From the NCBI RefSeq assembly GCF_033115175.1, contig NC_084843.1, positions 54,228,474 through 54,292,473 of the forward strand: a stretch of DNA of 64,000 bases. Reading direction: 5' to 3'. A model generated the notes under the pieces. The model searched no databases. It was not told where the DNA came from and worked only from the letters and a program-made list of their open reading frames with translations. The stretch comes from Lepus europaeus (Eukaryota > Chordata > Mammalia > Lagomorpha > Leporidae). Shown one piece after another: positions 1-10,572 of the stretch; the stretch's first letter is position 1, and the number at the start of each line of letters is the position of its first letter. A program made the translations under genes and the position numbers.

Positions 1-43
1 AATGTTCAACAGGAAACTAAATATTTAAAAGTCATAAACCAGA

Positions 44-350
44 GCTGGCACTGTGGTGTAGTGGGTAAAGCCGTCGCCTATGATGCCAGCATCTCGTATA
101 GGCTCTAGTTCAAGTCCTGGCTGCTTCACTTCCAATTCATCTCCCTGCTAATAAGCTGGGAAAGCAGAGGAAGATGTCCCAAGTGCTCGGGCTACTGCAC
201 ATATGTGGGAGACCCAGAAGAAGCTCCTGGCTTTTTGGCTTTGGACTGTCTCACCCCTGGCTATTGTGGCCATTTGGGGGAGTGAACCAGATGATAGATC
301 TCTCTCTGTAACTCTGCCTCTCAAAGAAATTAAATGGCTTTAAAAAAAAT
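44..350 (+). mobile_element. Lagomorph C-repeat SINE, diverged copy
   Basis: The element opens with GAGCTGGCACTGTGGTGTAG, keeps the tRNA-like head (GTTCAAGTCCTGGCTGCTTC), the middle block about cards of ACATATGTGGGAGACCCAG, and the CT-rich end TCTCTGTAACTCTGCCTCTC before an A-rich tail. It is much more diverged than the copies near 24.4 or 54.2 kb, so it belongs to an older CSINE subfamily. It abuts the L1 fragment that follows. Confidence 0.85.
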
Positions 351-2570
351 AATCAGAAATTACTACAGCTATATGCCAACAAACTGGAAAATCTAAGAAA
401 TGGATAGATTATTGGACACATATAACCTACCAACATTGTCATGAAGACATAGAAAACCTGAGCAGACCAATAACCAAGATGAGATTAAATCAATAATAAA
501 AAACCCTCCCAACAACGAAAAGCCAAAGACCAGATGGCTTCACTGCTGAATCCTACCAAACTTTTAAAGAAGAACTAATCCCAATTATTCTCAAACTATT
601 CAAAACAATTGAAAGGAAGGGAATCCTCCCGCAGTCCTTCAATGTGACCAGCATCACCTTAATTCCAAAATCAGAAAAAGATATAACCTAGAAAGAGTAC
701 TACAGACCAATATCCCTGAGGAAAATAGATGCAAAAATCCTCAACAAAATACTAAGTAATTAAATCCAACAACACATCAGACAGATCCTTCACCTGGACC
801 AAATGGGATTTATCCCTGGTATACAGGGATGGTACAACGTTCACAAATCAATGTGATACATCATATTAACTAAGGAATAAAACACATATGATTATCTCAA
901 TAGATGCAGAGAAAGCATTTGATAAAATACATCCTTTCATGATAATAATTTTCTTTTTTTGACAGGCAGAGTTAGATGGTGAGGGAGACAGAGAGAAAGG
1001 TCTTCCTTCCATTGGTTCACCCCCCAAATGGCAGCCACGGCTGGCGCGCTGCACCGATCATGATAATAATCTTAAGCAAATTGAGTATTGAAGGAACACT
1101 CATCAACATGATCAAGGGGATATATGACAAATCTACAGACAGATCATATTGAATGGGGAAAAACTGGAAGCTTTTCCACTAAGATCCAGAACCAAACAAG
1201 GACGGCCACTTTCACCATTGCTATTCAATATGGTTCTGGAAATTTCAGACAAACATTAGTCAAGAAAAATAAATCAAAGGGATATAAATTGCAAAGGAAG
1301 AAGTCAATTATCTCTGTTTGAAGATGTCATGATCCTATATAAGGGAATCAAAAGACTATTTAAACTCTTAAGAGTCTGGTAAAATTGCAGAACATAAAGT
1401 CAAACTCAAAAATAGCCTTTGTTTACATAAAAAATGCTTTGGCTGCGAAAAAACTTACATCCCATTCACAAGAGCTACAACATTTAAATACCTTGGAAGA
1501 AATTGAACCAAGGCTATATAAGAAATCTACAATGAAAATTATAAAACATTAAAGAAGGAACTAGAAGACACAAAAAAGTAACAATCTTCAAGTTTGTGGA
1601 TTAGAAGAATGAATATTATTAAAATGTCCCTACTACCCAAACTAATTTACAGATTCAATGTATTCCAAATCAAAATACCAAGGACATTCTTCTCAGATAT
1701 AGAAAAACAATGCAAAAATTCATATAGAAACAAACACCAAGAGACCTTGAATAGCTAAAATAATATTAAACAATAAAACCATGACTGGATGCAGCATGAT
1801 ACCAGGTTTCAGGACATATCACAGGGCAATTATAATCAGAAAAGCCTGGTACTGGCACAAAAATAGACTTGTAGACTAATGGAACAGAATAAAAATCTGA
1901 GAACTTAATTCACAAAGTTACAACCAGCTAATTTTTGACAAAGAAGCTAAAATCAGTCCCTGGATAAAGGACAGTCTCCTCAACAAGTGGTTTTGGGAAA
2001 GTTAGATCTCTGCATGATGAAAAAAGACCCCTACCTTACACCTTCTACAAAAATTAACTCACCTTGGATCAAGGATCTGTATCTATGGTCTGAAACCTTC
2101 AAATTACTAGAAGAAAACTTCAAGGAAACTTTGCAAGACATTGGTATACTACTTAGGCATAAAAAATAATGAAATCCTCTCCATTGCAACAAAATGGATA
2201 CAACCAGAAGCCATTATGTTTAATGAGATAAGCCAGTTCCCAAAAGACAAATATCATGTTTTCTGATATGTTGTAGTTAATATAGCATACACAAATGTAT
2301 AAGAAAGAAATAGACATCTTGTTATTTGATTTTTGATTTTAGCCCTTGTTTACATTCCTGTGGCACTGTGGTCTTTCTACATTTTACTTGTTGAATATTA
2401 CAGTTGGTGCTGCATCAAGTCTGTGACTATAGGCTGGACTGTAATTATGTTTTTGCAAAAATTATAAAAAGATAGGAAGGAGGGAAATAGGGTTATCTTC
2501 ATAGAATTGTACCTATGAAATACATGAAATCTGGGTTCTCTTTTTATTAATACAAATAAGAATTACTTAA
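351..2570 (+). mobile_element. L1 fragment: decayed ORF2 and 3' UTR
   Basis: Sense-strand LINE-1 sequence with no endonuclease half. It begins where ORF2 enters the reverse transcriptase (around ACCAGATGGCTTCACTGCTG), continues through the RT (for example the frame [14 protein letters not shown] at about 1181-1222), and ends in a 3' UTR containing a GGAAGGAGGGAAATAGGG purine tract at about 2475. The conserved catalytic box FADD reads L-F-E-D-V-M-I-L at about 1315-1340. Stop codons and frameshifts are frequent. The ORF2 C-terminal region is missing around 2145-2165, where sequence matching 26.36 kb of the second L1 jumps directly to sequence matching about 27.07 kb. A SINE piece interrupts the element at 950-1058. 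It cannot encode a working protein. Confidence 0.85.
950..1058 (-). mobile_element. Truncated young C-repeat SINE in L1
   Basis: Minus-strand SINE 3' portion running from the T-rich tail through TTTGACAGGCAGAGTTAGA to GGCTGGCGCGCTGCACCGAT. It is flanked by a perfect 12-bp duplication CATGATAATAAT (938-949 and 1059-1070) inside the L1, showing target-primed insertion of a 5'-truncated copy after the L1 was already in place. Confidence 0.85.
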
Positions 2571-2714
2571 AAAAACTTGAGGTGGCCCTAGGGTTGAGGA
2601 GTCTGGATTACTTTGAGAACATCTGAGTCTCCATGATAAACCTGTACACAGAGTTATTGCCACCAGTGGAATCAACCTGTAGACACAATTGAATTCAGTT
2701 ATTTAAAAAATATT
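2571..2714. other. Short unassigned spacer
   Basis: AT-rich sequence between the L1 3' end and the next SINE. No gene or repeat family was recognised. Confidence 0.4.
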
Positions 2715-3080
2715 GGCTGGCACCATGGCTCACTAGGCTAATGCTCCGCCTGTGGTGCTGGCAGCCTGGGTTCAAGTCCTGGTTGGGGCGTCGGATTCTG
2801 TCCTGGTTGCTCCTCTTCCAGGCCAGCTCACTGCTGTGGCCCAGGAGGGCAGTGGAGGATGGCCCAGGTCCTTGGGCCCTGCACCCGCATGGGAAACCAG
2901 GAGGAAGCACTTGGCTCTTGGCTTCAGATTGGCACAGCGTGCTGGCTGCAACGCGCCGGCCGTAGCGGCCACTTAGGGGGTGAACCAACAGAAAAAGGAA
3001 GACCTTTCTCTCTCTCTCTCTCTCACTGTCTAACTCTGCCTGTCAAAAAAATAAATAAATAAAAAAAATTTTAAAAAAAT
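2715..3080 (+). mobile_element. Full-length C-repeat SINE (young type)
   Basis: Complete head GGCTGGCACCATGGCTCACT, middle GCCCAGGTCCTTGGGCCCTG, the CGCGCCGGCCG block, then the (CT)n tail and TGCCTGTCAAAAAAATAAATA. Open frames in this interval on both strands are SINE sequence and not genes. Confidence 0.9.
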
Positions 3081-3082
3081 GT

Positions 3083-3735
3083 TTCAGCACTCCTGCCTCA
3101 GAATCAACCCTTGGGACATTCGGATCTGGCTAAAAGGTCCATGAGAGTCTCACAGGCATGGAAAGCCATGACACGGTGGCAAAAAACAATCTAAATGAAA
3201 GATCCTGGTGAACAAGACCCCAGCAGAAGGAACAGGCCATCAAGGAGAGAGGCGCCTTTCTCTGAAGGGAGGAAGGAACCTCCACTGTGATACGGCCTTG
3301 ACTAAATAAGTTCAGAGTCGGTGAACTCAAGGGGCTTCCATAGCCTAGACAGCTCATAGCAAGAGTCTCGGGTGATTGCTGACGTTATAAATAAGAGTGC
3401 CAATTGTTAAATCAACAACAGGAGTCACTGGGTACATGCTCCCCACGAAGGATCTCTGTCCTTAATGTGTTTTACTATGAAACTTAAAAACACTACTTGT
3501 CAAACAATACCCTGTACCTTGTGCGGTTGTGTGAGGGCAGCCTGTTGAAATCCTTGCTTAGTATATACTAAGCTGATCTTCAGTATATGAAGGTAATTGA
3601 AAATGAAACTCGATGAAGGGCGGGATGGGAGAGGGAGTGGGAGAGGGGAGGGAGGGAGGTTGGGGGGGGAAGCCACAACAATACAAAAGTTGCACTTTGT
3701 AAATTCACATTTATGAAATAAAAAAAAATAACTAT
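3083..3735 (+). mobile_element. Lagomorph L1 3'-UTR segment (copy 1)
   Basis: Non-coding segment shared with copies at 3774-4107, 54995-56225 and 62945-63063. Shared blocks include TTTCTCTGAAGGGAGG, CAACAACAGGAGTCACTG, a G-rich polypurine tract (about 3613-3668) and a terminal GAAATAAA. The polypurine tract, terminal AATAAA and a target duplication around the 62.9-kb copy fit an L1 3' UTR, and the text matches what I remember of young rabbit L1 3' ends. An LTR identity is less likely. Confidence 0.7.
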
Positions 3736-3773
3736 ATAACAAACAAAAAAAAGAACTTAGTACTTTACCCTTT

Positions 3774-4107
3774 TAGTATTTTTTATGTTCTACTTAAAAC
3801 TATTGGTTGAACTCTAATTAATACACAATTATTCTTAGGTGTTTAATTAATGCTATAACTAGTACTCAAATAGTATTTTACAATTTGTGCTTCTGTGTGG
3901 GTGCAAACTGTTGAAATCTTTACTTAATATATGCTAAATTGATCTTCGGTATATAAAGATAATTGAAAATTAATCTTGATGTGAATGGAAGGGGAGAGGG
4001 GGTGGGAGAGGGGAGGGTTGTGGGTGGGAGGGAAGTTATGGGGGGGAAGCTATTGTAATCCATAAGCTGTACTTTGGAAATTTATGTTCATTAAATAAAA
4101 TTTTAAA
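3774..4107 (+). mobile_element. Lagomorph L1 3'-UTR segment (copy 2)
   Basis: Second copy of the same family, in the same orientation and directly downstream of copy 1. It includes a block (CTATTGGTTGAACTCTAATT) not present in the other local copies, joined to TTAATGCTATAACTAGTACT, then the GGGGAGAGGGGGTGGGAGAGG tract and the end TTCATTAAATAAA. From memory of the family, about 1 kb is missing at the join near 3847, suggesting an internally deleted copy. Confidence 0.7.
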
Positions 4108-4213
4108 AAATTAATGTTTCTTATATTCCTAGAATTTATAGTTTGAAATTTATATTAATAAAAATCATTTAATAAACACATTAGTGTATTCTTTGTCTTT
4201 TTCCATTCAAATA

Positions 4214-4397
4214 TTATATGGGGACTTCAAAAAATTGTGGAAAATGAAATTGAAAATACCTCATATGCAATAGTATCTTTTAAACAGTTCATGGAAAATT
4301 TGTACAATGGAAAACTAGGCATGGATTTCAAAATTCTTCTGTACCAAAATTTTTTCCTTTTAATTTTCCATGAAAATTTTAAAATTACCTCATAATT
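4214..4397. mobile_element. Mariner-like palindromic element
   Basis: Short element whose ends are imperfect inverted repeats: it opens GGGGACTTCAAAAAATTGTGG and closes with the complement-like AATTTTCCATGAAAATTTTAAAATTACC. The internal CATGGATTTCAAAATT is shared with the copies near 9.9, 45.0 and 58.1 kb. It resembles non-autonomous mariner (HSMAR2-type) elements. It has no coding capacity. Confidence 0.5.
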
Positions 4398-4479
4398 AAT
4401 GCTTTGGTGTTGGGTGAAATCAGTGCACAAACATCTAGTGCATACTGTCAGGTTTTATCACTGTCATAATCATAGCAAT

Positions 4480-4700
4480 AATAATAGCACTTGCACTAGC
4501 ATAGCAGTTGCTCTGCATCGGGAACTGCCTTAAGTGTTTTAAATATACTAATTCACTTAAGTCTCACAAGGAATTCATGAAATAGGTTCTTTTCACATCT
4601 TGTTATACCACATGAATACAGTAAGGCACAGACAGCAAATCACACACAGCACGAAGTGGTAGCATCAGATCATGACCTAGGAAAGCGCCATGTGTGTCCC
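4480..4700 (+). mobile_element. MIR-type ancient SINE
   Basis: The order of blocks matches MIR: AACTGCCTTAAGTGTTTTAA, TAATTCACTTAAGTCTCACAA, TGAAATAGGTTC, then AAGGCACAGACAGCAAATCAC and GAAGTGGTAGCATCAGATCA. Heavily diverged, as expected for a repeat shared by all mammals. Confidence 0.65.
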
Positions 4701-4744
4701 TAAGTATCACATCTCCTAAATCTGAATCTCCTTTGAAAACATTC

Positions 4745-4800
4745 CTCCCATATTGCCTGACACATGAACATTCAAAAACTATTGGCGGAATGAGTAGATC
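4745..4800 (+). mobile_element. L2-like tail remnant
   Basis: TTGCCTGACACATGAACATTCAAAAACTATTGG resembles the L2 3' terminal block (GCCTGGCACATAGTAGGCACTC...). Short, so weak evidence. Confidence 0.35.
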
Positions 4801-4889
4801 ACAACATTCTAAAGTTATTTGTGTACCATCGTTAATTTACATGGTTGTTCTATTGCTAGACAGTTAGTTGGCACTAAAAACAGCACTAC

Positions 4890-5164
4890 GACAAACAGAT
4901 TTAAAAATGAGCCAATGTCCTTAATAAACCCCTCACCAAAGAAGATACACAGGTGGCAAATAAGCATATGAAAAGACTCTCTACATCATATGTCATCATC
5001 CAGGAAACACAAATTAAAAATCAATGAGATACCACCACACACTTATTAGAATGGCCAAAATCCAAAACGCTGATGACTAAATGCTAGTGAGGATGTAAGA
5101 CAAGTATTTTCATTCATTGTTGGAGGGAATGCAAACTGGGACTGTCACTTTGAAAGTTTGATTT
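4890..5164 (+). mobile_element. Old L1 fragment, part 1
   Basis: Diverged L1 ORF2 C-terminal sequence (AATGAGCCAATGTCCTTAAT, GAGATACCACCACACACTTA, GTTGGAGGGAATGCAAACTG). The same element resumes after two inserted SINEs at 5819. Confidence 0.7.
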
Positions 5165-5461
5165 CTATTTCTTTTTTATATTTGAAAGGCAGAGAGACAG
5201 AGACACAGACAGCAATCTCCCATCTGCTGGTTCACCATCCAAATGCCTGCAACAGCTGGAGCTGGACCAGATGGAAGCCAGGAACCAGGAACTCAATTCG
5301 TGTGTCCTAGGTGGGTGGCAGGAAACCAGTTACTCAAGCCATCACTTGCTACTTCCTAGGATATACATTAGTAGGAAGCTGAAAGCAGAAGCAGAGCCAG
5401 GACACTAGGACTCCAACCCAGGCAGTCAACATGGAATGAGAACATTCCAAACAACATCTCT
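5165..5461 (-). mobile_element. Old C-repeat SINE, split, part 1
   Basis: Minus-strand diverged SINE (TTTGAAAGGCAGAGAGACAG, ATCTGCTGGTTCACCATCCA). Its 5' end is separated from it by a second SINE and reappears at 5790-5818 as CCAAACATCTTAACCACTGTGCC. CCAAACAACATC at the left junction and CCAAACATCTT at the right are the probable target duplication of the younger insert. Confidence 0.75.
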
Positions 5462-5789
5462 TTTTAAAAAGATTTATTTATTTGAAAGGCAGATTTACAG
5501 AAAGAGGCAGAGAGAGAGAGAGTCAGAGTCTTCCATCCGCTGGTTCACTTCCCAAATAGTAATAGCTAGATCTGTGCCTATATGAAGCCAGGAGCCAGGA
5601 GTTTCTTCCAGGTCTTCCACATGGGTTCAGGGCCCAAGGACTTTTTTTTTTACTGCTTTCCTAGGATATAGCAGAGAGCTAGATTGGAAATGGAGCAGCT
5701 GAGACTCAAACCAGCACCCATATGAGATGCCGGCACTGCAGGTGCCGGCCTTAACTGCTATGTCACAGTGCCAGACTCCCAAACATCTT
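5462..5789 (-). mobile_element. C-repeat SINE nested in an older SINE
   Basis: Minus-strand SINE from the A-tail complement (TTTTTAAAAAGATTTATTTA) through CTGGTTCACTTCCCAAATAG and AGCCAGGAGCCAGGAG to the tRNA-like head at GATGCCGGCACTGCAGGTGC. It lies inside the older SINE, which lies inside an old L1. Confidence 0.8.
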
Positions 5790-5818
5790 AACCACTGTGC
5801 CAAACACAACCCCCAATT

Positions 5819-6445
5819 TGGCCTTTTTTAAACAGAACTACACCCACTCTTATCACATGACCCAACCATTATACTTTGTGTAATCAACCCAAAGCAGTTG
5901 AAAACAGAAACGTGCACACAAATGTTTGTAACGGTTTTCATAGCAGCCAAAAATTAGAAGTCAACCAAAACATCTTCAGTAGGTAAGTAAATTGTGCTAC
6001 ATTCAGAAAATGGGATATTTGTGCTATGAAAAGATGTGGAGGAAATTTACAGAAAAGAAGCTAATCTGAAAAGCCTAGGTGCTATGTGAGTCCAACCATA
6101 TGGCATTCTGGAAAAGAAGCCATGGTGAATAGGCAGAGCAGAGAATTTTTTTTAAGGACAATAAAAATACTCTGTGATGCTATAAATGCTGGATACGTTT
6201 CATTACTTTAATACACTTCACAAACCCATACAGTGTAGAACACCAAGGATGAACTCTAATGTACACCATGGACTTTGAGTGATTTTGATGTGGGTTTATC
6301 AATTTTAACATGGATCACTATGGTGGATGATGTTGATAATAGAGAATGCTACACGTATGTGCAGGCAGGAAGTAGATGGAAACTTTCTGTACCTTTCTCT
6401 CAATTCTGCTGTGCTCCTAAAATGACTTGTTCTGTACTGAGTAAG
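5819..6445 (+). mobile_element. Old L1 fragment, part 2, with 3' UTR
   Basis: Continuation of the L1 interrupted at 5164. ORF2 C-terminal sequence (AACCCAAAGCAGTTGAAAAC, TTTCATAGCAGCCAAAAATT) passes into an old-type 3' UTR, with GGGTTTATCAATTTTAACA and the block around TGTACCTTTCTCTCAATTCTG that is characteristic of ancient mammalian L1 ends. No intact frame. Confidence 0.7.
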
Positions 6446-7884
6446 ACTTGGCTCCCAAAGCTCATGTAGACATTTAAAGTCTGGAGTCATATGTTCAGGA
6501 TTGAAGCATCAAGGGTAGAGACATGATCTAATTGTGAGTCTTGTGGGAGGTCTCCAGATCACTGGAGGTTTGCCCTCAGAAGGTAGTCATTGTAAGAGGG
6601 TTGGTTGTTTCTGTTCAGCCTAGCTTTACTCCCTGCCCCTTGGCTCACCATGTGATCATTCATCTGCACCTGCTCCACCGTTGCCAGACAGAATCCTGAG
6701 GCCACCTGATCTTGAACTGTGAACCTCCAAAGTATTCTGAAAAGTTCCTCTCAAGTATATTAGTTAAAGTAATGACAGATGACTAATACACTATTCTAAA
6801 AAATGGAGTCTTTATTAAGTAAGCATGTGTATGTGTGTGTTTGTAGTATCATCTTTGTATACAAAATTTTCCTACTTTTAGACATGTAACTTAGTCTATG
6901 TGCTTTAAGAGGATTAGGTTAAAGAATATGAATGTCCTAAACCTCTGATTGATATCACCAGTAACAAAAATGTTTCACATTACCATTGCCAAACTTTGAC
7001 TTAACTATTAAGAATAAAAAATAGATCTCCAATCTGCATGTATTTGATTATTAGTAAAGTTAAGTAGGGGTTTTTAAAAGTTTGTTGGTTACTTATATTT
7101 GATATTTGTTTCACTGCCTTTAGAAGTTTAACTCTCATTTAACTATTTATTATTCTTTTATACATATTTTCCCTGCTTCTATTTTTACAAAAACTTTCAT
7201 TGGCCTGGAAACCACATTGCTGTTTTCTTTCGAAATAGACTACCTACAAAAAGCACTTCCTTCAGAACAAGGACATCAAAGAGCAATTGTAAGAAAATAA
7301 AATCTTCTACACAAAGAGCATACAGATCCAAGTTTAACTCCCCCCAAATAAACAAACAACTGGAGGATTAAGCAGAATATGTATAATTGAAGCATGTTAC
7401 AAGGTATAAAGTACAAATTGAGCAAATAGCTTCAGGGGACATGTATTTATTCATGACCATTAGTGTTCCAAACCATAAATCTATTTAATTAGATTTAATT
7501 ACAATACTACTCAAGACAGCACAAAGATGATAGAATCTGAGAGGGGCATTTTATATGTTGCTGGAGGGATTGTCTCTCTACACAAATAACTGACATGCCT
7601 CTGCTCAAAAGGACTAATTGAATGAATTGTTTATATTATATGGTTAATGAGACATGTGAGAAAATAAGAACAGTCTGAATGTTTCAAATTTCAAAGCTCT
7701 TAACCCCTGTCTTCTACTGAAACCTCTAGCTCACCAAGGAAATTAGAATGAAATCACATTGCATCCAAGGGAAAGGAAGCAGTCAAGATGTTCATTTTTC
7801 TGAAAGATTTAGCAAAGTGAACTTCTGTCTTCCTTTTTGGTATTCCCATATTTATCTGCTCCTTGGATCATGATGTATCTCTTT
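6446..7884. other. No gene or repeat recognised
   Basis: AT-rich sequence with only short chance frames. I saw no splice-bounded frame or recognisable repeat. Confidence 0.4.
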
Positions 7885-8012
7885 ATGGCCTCTCCCCCTA
7901 CAGAGCTGTGAGCTCATGGAAGGCTCTGGTTCACCTTCTCCATGCTTATGTCTGTAATAGTCCTTGCCACATGAGAGGTATTCAGAGAAAGTGTAGAATG
8001 CAGAAATAAATG
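7885..8012 (+). mobile_element. L2 3'-end fragment
   Basis: Matches the L2 terminal pattern: GAGCTGTGAGCTCATGGAAGG, then GTCCTTGCCACATGAGAGGTATTC and GCAGAAATAAATG. Confidence 0.5.
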
Positions 8013-9892
8013 GGGGCGAGGAGAAAAACGTCCTTAATGAGAGCTTTCATCATTTCCAACTTTGAAAGTCAGGTCACACATTTAACCATGTGCTTTCAAA
8101 CAAGAATCTTGCCTTGATCATTTCGGGATACATCTCTTGTATCATAGCCCTACAAAAGTCCTTCACTCTGTCACAGCCAGTGGGCCATGATACATGAGAG
8201 GAGAGCATTGGGATCTAGATGCTAATGATACACAGAACTTCAGATCCAGGTACACAAAGTGGTCTTAAGACACTCATATCTCCAGTTGCCACTTCATGCT
8301 TCCATTGTGAGGGATGAGCAGAGGGCTTTGTCTGTGTCTGCTAATGTGGTGTGACATTTTAAAAACATTGATTAATTTGTCTCTCTACAAACTGCATTCT
8401 CCAAATGATTGCCCTGGGCAGGATATGAACTAGTTCCCCTTAAAATTTTTTTTGACAATTCCAGCCTGCTGCATCATTTTCACACCTGGCTGTTCCCTCC
8501 AAAGACATACTCTCCCCATCAAACCTCCCATCCGTGAATAGCTGCTCATTCTTGTGTTCATTCACAGTACACACAGTAACTGACAGCCTCCTACTCCAGC
8601 CCTGTAGTAGCCTAGTATGATGACTGTCATTTCTAAGCCCACCAAGTGGCACTGCACACCCAAAAGAAAAGGGCAATAATCAAATGGTTTTCAAACTTTT
8701 GCACATCATAGTATACATGCTGATATTTTCCTGAGAGAGATGGGGATGTTTCTGCTGGCTACCCTGGCCATGCCAAACAACCCCTGAGTTCTAGGAAGAA
8801 GGCATACCTCTGTAACTATGAAGCAGGTGGGTGCAAATCACAGATACAACTCTAGGTTGAAATTCTATCTTCAGGTTCCATTTGTCTGGCTTCCGGGTAA
8901 ACTTAGTAAAAATTCAGTGATACCTCACTTTGGAATAAAATGAAGCCACAATGGTGATTTTTATCACTTTGCCTTCCTCCACACTAAGGTTGATGCTTAG
9001 GAAGTTCAAACCGCAGGAGGTTTAAATGCCGCTAGAATAGTGACATGTGTGAACAAAAAAAGTTTTTAAATAAAAGAATTAATTCTCTCAAAATTAAAGA
9101 GACATCCCTTTCCCTTTTCTTAGAATATTTTCTTTGGAAAAATATGTAAATGTATGTGTAGATTTTTTAAAAAGGCCATTTCCAGTTATATAGCCCAAGA
9201 ACATTTTTCCTGAGGGCACTGAAGCCATCTCCTTGCAATGCAAACATCAGGTGACACTGTGCCCCATCTCCCAGCTTCTACAGAGGGCAGGATCCTAACT
9301 TTATATACACCTGCTCTAAGCTCCTGAATGACTTTCTGCCACTTCTTTATGAAAACTGTGTTTTTCCTTTGCATAAAACTAGTTAAGTAACACCCATGGT
9401 CATTGCAAATAGCAGGTGAATTTTGAATGAACCATAGGTGGCAAATGGTGCTGTCAGGTCCTCTTACTTGAGGATTAGTTATTGTTTATATTGTGAACAT
9501 GTTTTAAATGTTGCACATACTTGGTTGTTAAGAGTGAAATTTCTTTTTGTCTTTGCTTTAATTGTTATCAGAAATAAAACTTGTCTTTCTATACCAACTT
9601 TGTGCAAAAGTTTGGTTTTAATTATATTTGCCCAACAGAGAGAAATTGTGTAGTCATTCATCTTTGTCTTGGTACTAGCTGTTCTTTCAATTCAGGTGAT
9701 ACTTTCTTTCCGTCTGACACTTAAGCATGTTCCAGACCATGGACAAGTCGTCATTCCCACCCCTGGTGGGACTGATCAACCAGGCTATTTTTGTCATGTC
9801 CTAACCATCATCCTGTGGAATGTTCCAGAGTGCTTCTCTCTTAGCAACATTCACATGAGCTCAAGGAGCCACAGATACCATTCAAGACATAT
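8013..9892. other. No gene recognised
   Basis: Unremarkable sequence. A block at about 8684 (TGGTTTTCAAACTTTTGCAC) has the look of a hAT-type MER terminus but is too short to assign. Frames here are under 80 codons and resemble no family. Confidence 0.35.
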
Positions 9893-10015
9893 GTGGGGAC
9901 TTTAAAAAGTTTATACTAAATGGAATTCAAATTTATTTTGCTGCAAAAATTTTGAAACCCATGCATATTTTTTGTAATATGAATTTTCCATGATCTTTTA
10001 AAAGATGCCTTGTAG
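9893..10015. mobile_element. Mariner-like palindromic element
   Basis: Begins GTGGGGACTTTAAAAAGTTT and ends GAATTTTCCATGATCTTTTAAAAGATGCC, with an internal TTTTGAAACCCATGCAT. Same family as 4214-4397. Confidence 0.45.
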
Positions 10016-10239
10016 TAAGTCTATCATTGGAAGATATATCAAAGTCTGAAAAGCAGGATACTGCCACAATATTTCTGTTCTTTGATGCACCATGATAGCT
10101 TGGAGAACTTTCTATGAGGCTTGTTTTTTTTAGGACATGAACTGGCTCAGGCTCTGGAGGGAAAGGACAGGTTCCAGAGCTCATACAGCATCTAACATCC
10201 TTTTTCAAATTCCTCTCTTCCCCAGCACTGGGTCTTTTA

Positions 10240-10572
10240 TGGTTTCCTTTTAGATTTATCTACTTGAAGGGTAGCATGCTAGAGAGAGGGAGTCCCAGAC
10301 GGAGATCTTCCATCCACTGATTCACCCTGCAAATGGCCGCAAGAGCCAGGACTGCCAAGCCAATGCCACAAGTCAGAAACTCCATCCTGCTCTTCAGACG
10401 TGGGTGGTAGGGGCACAAGTAGTTGGGCTATCATCTACTGCCTCCTCAGGTGCACTCATGGGTGCTCCATCAGAAGTTGGAGCTGAGCAGCTGGGACTGG
10501 AACCAGTATTCTGCTATGGGATGACAGCGTGGCAAGTGGCAGCTTAACCTGCTGTGTCACAATGCCAGACCC
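10240..10572 (-). mobile_element. C-repeat SINE, diverged
   Basis: Minus-strand copy (GAGATCTTCCATCCACTGAT, TTCACCCTGCAAATGGCCGC, head complement CTGTGTCACAATGCCAGACC). A near-perfect target duplication flanks it: CTGGGTCTTTTAT on the left and CTGAGTCTTTTAT on the right. Confidence 0.85.
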
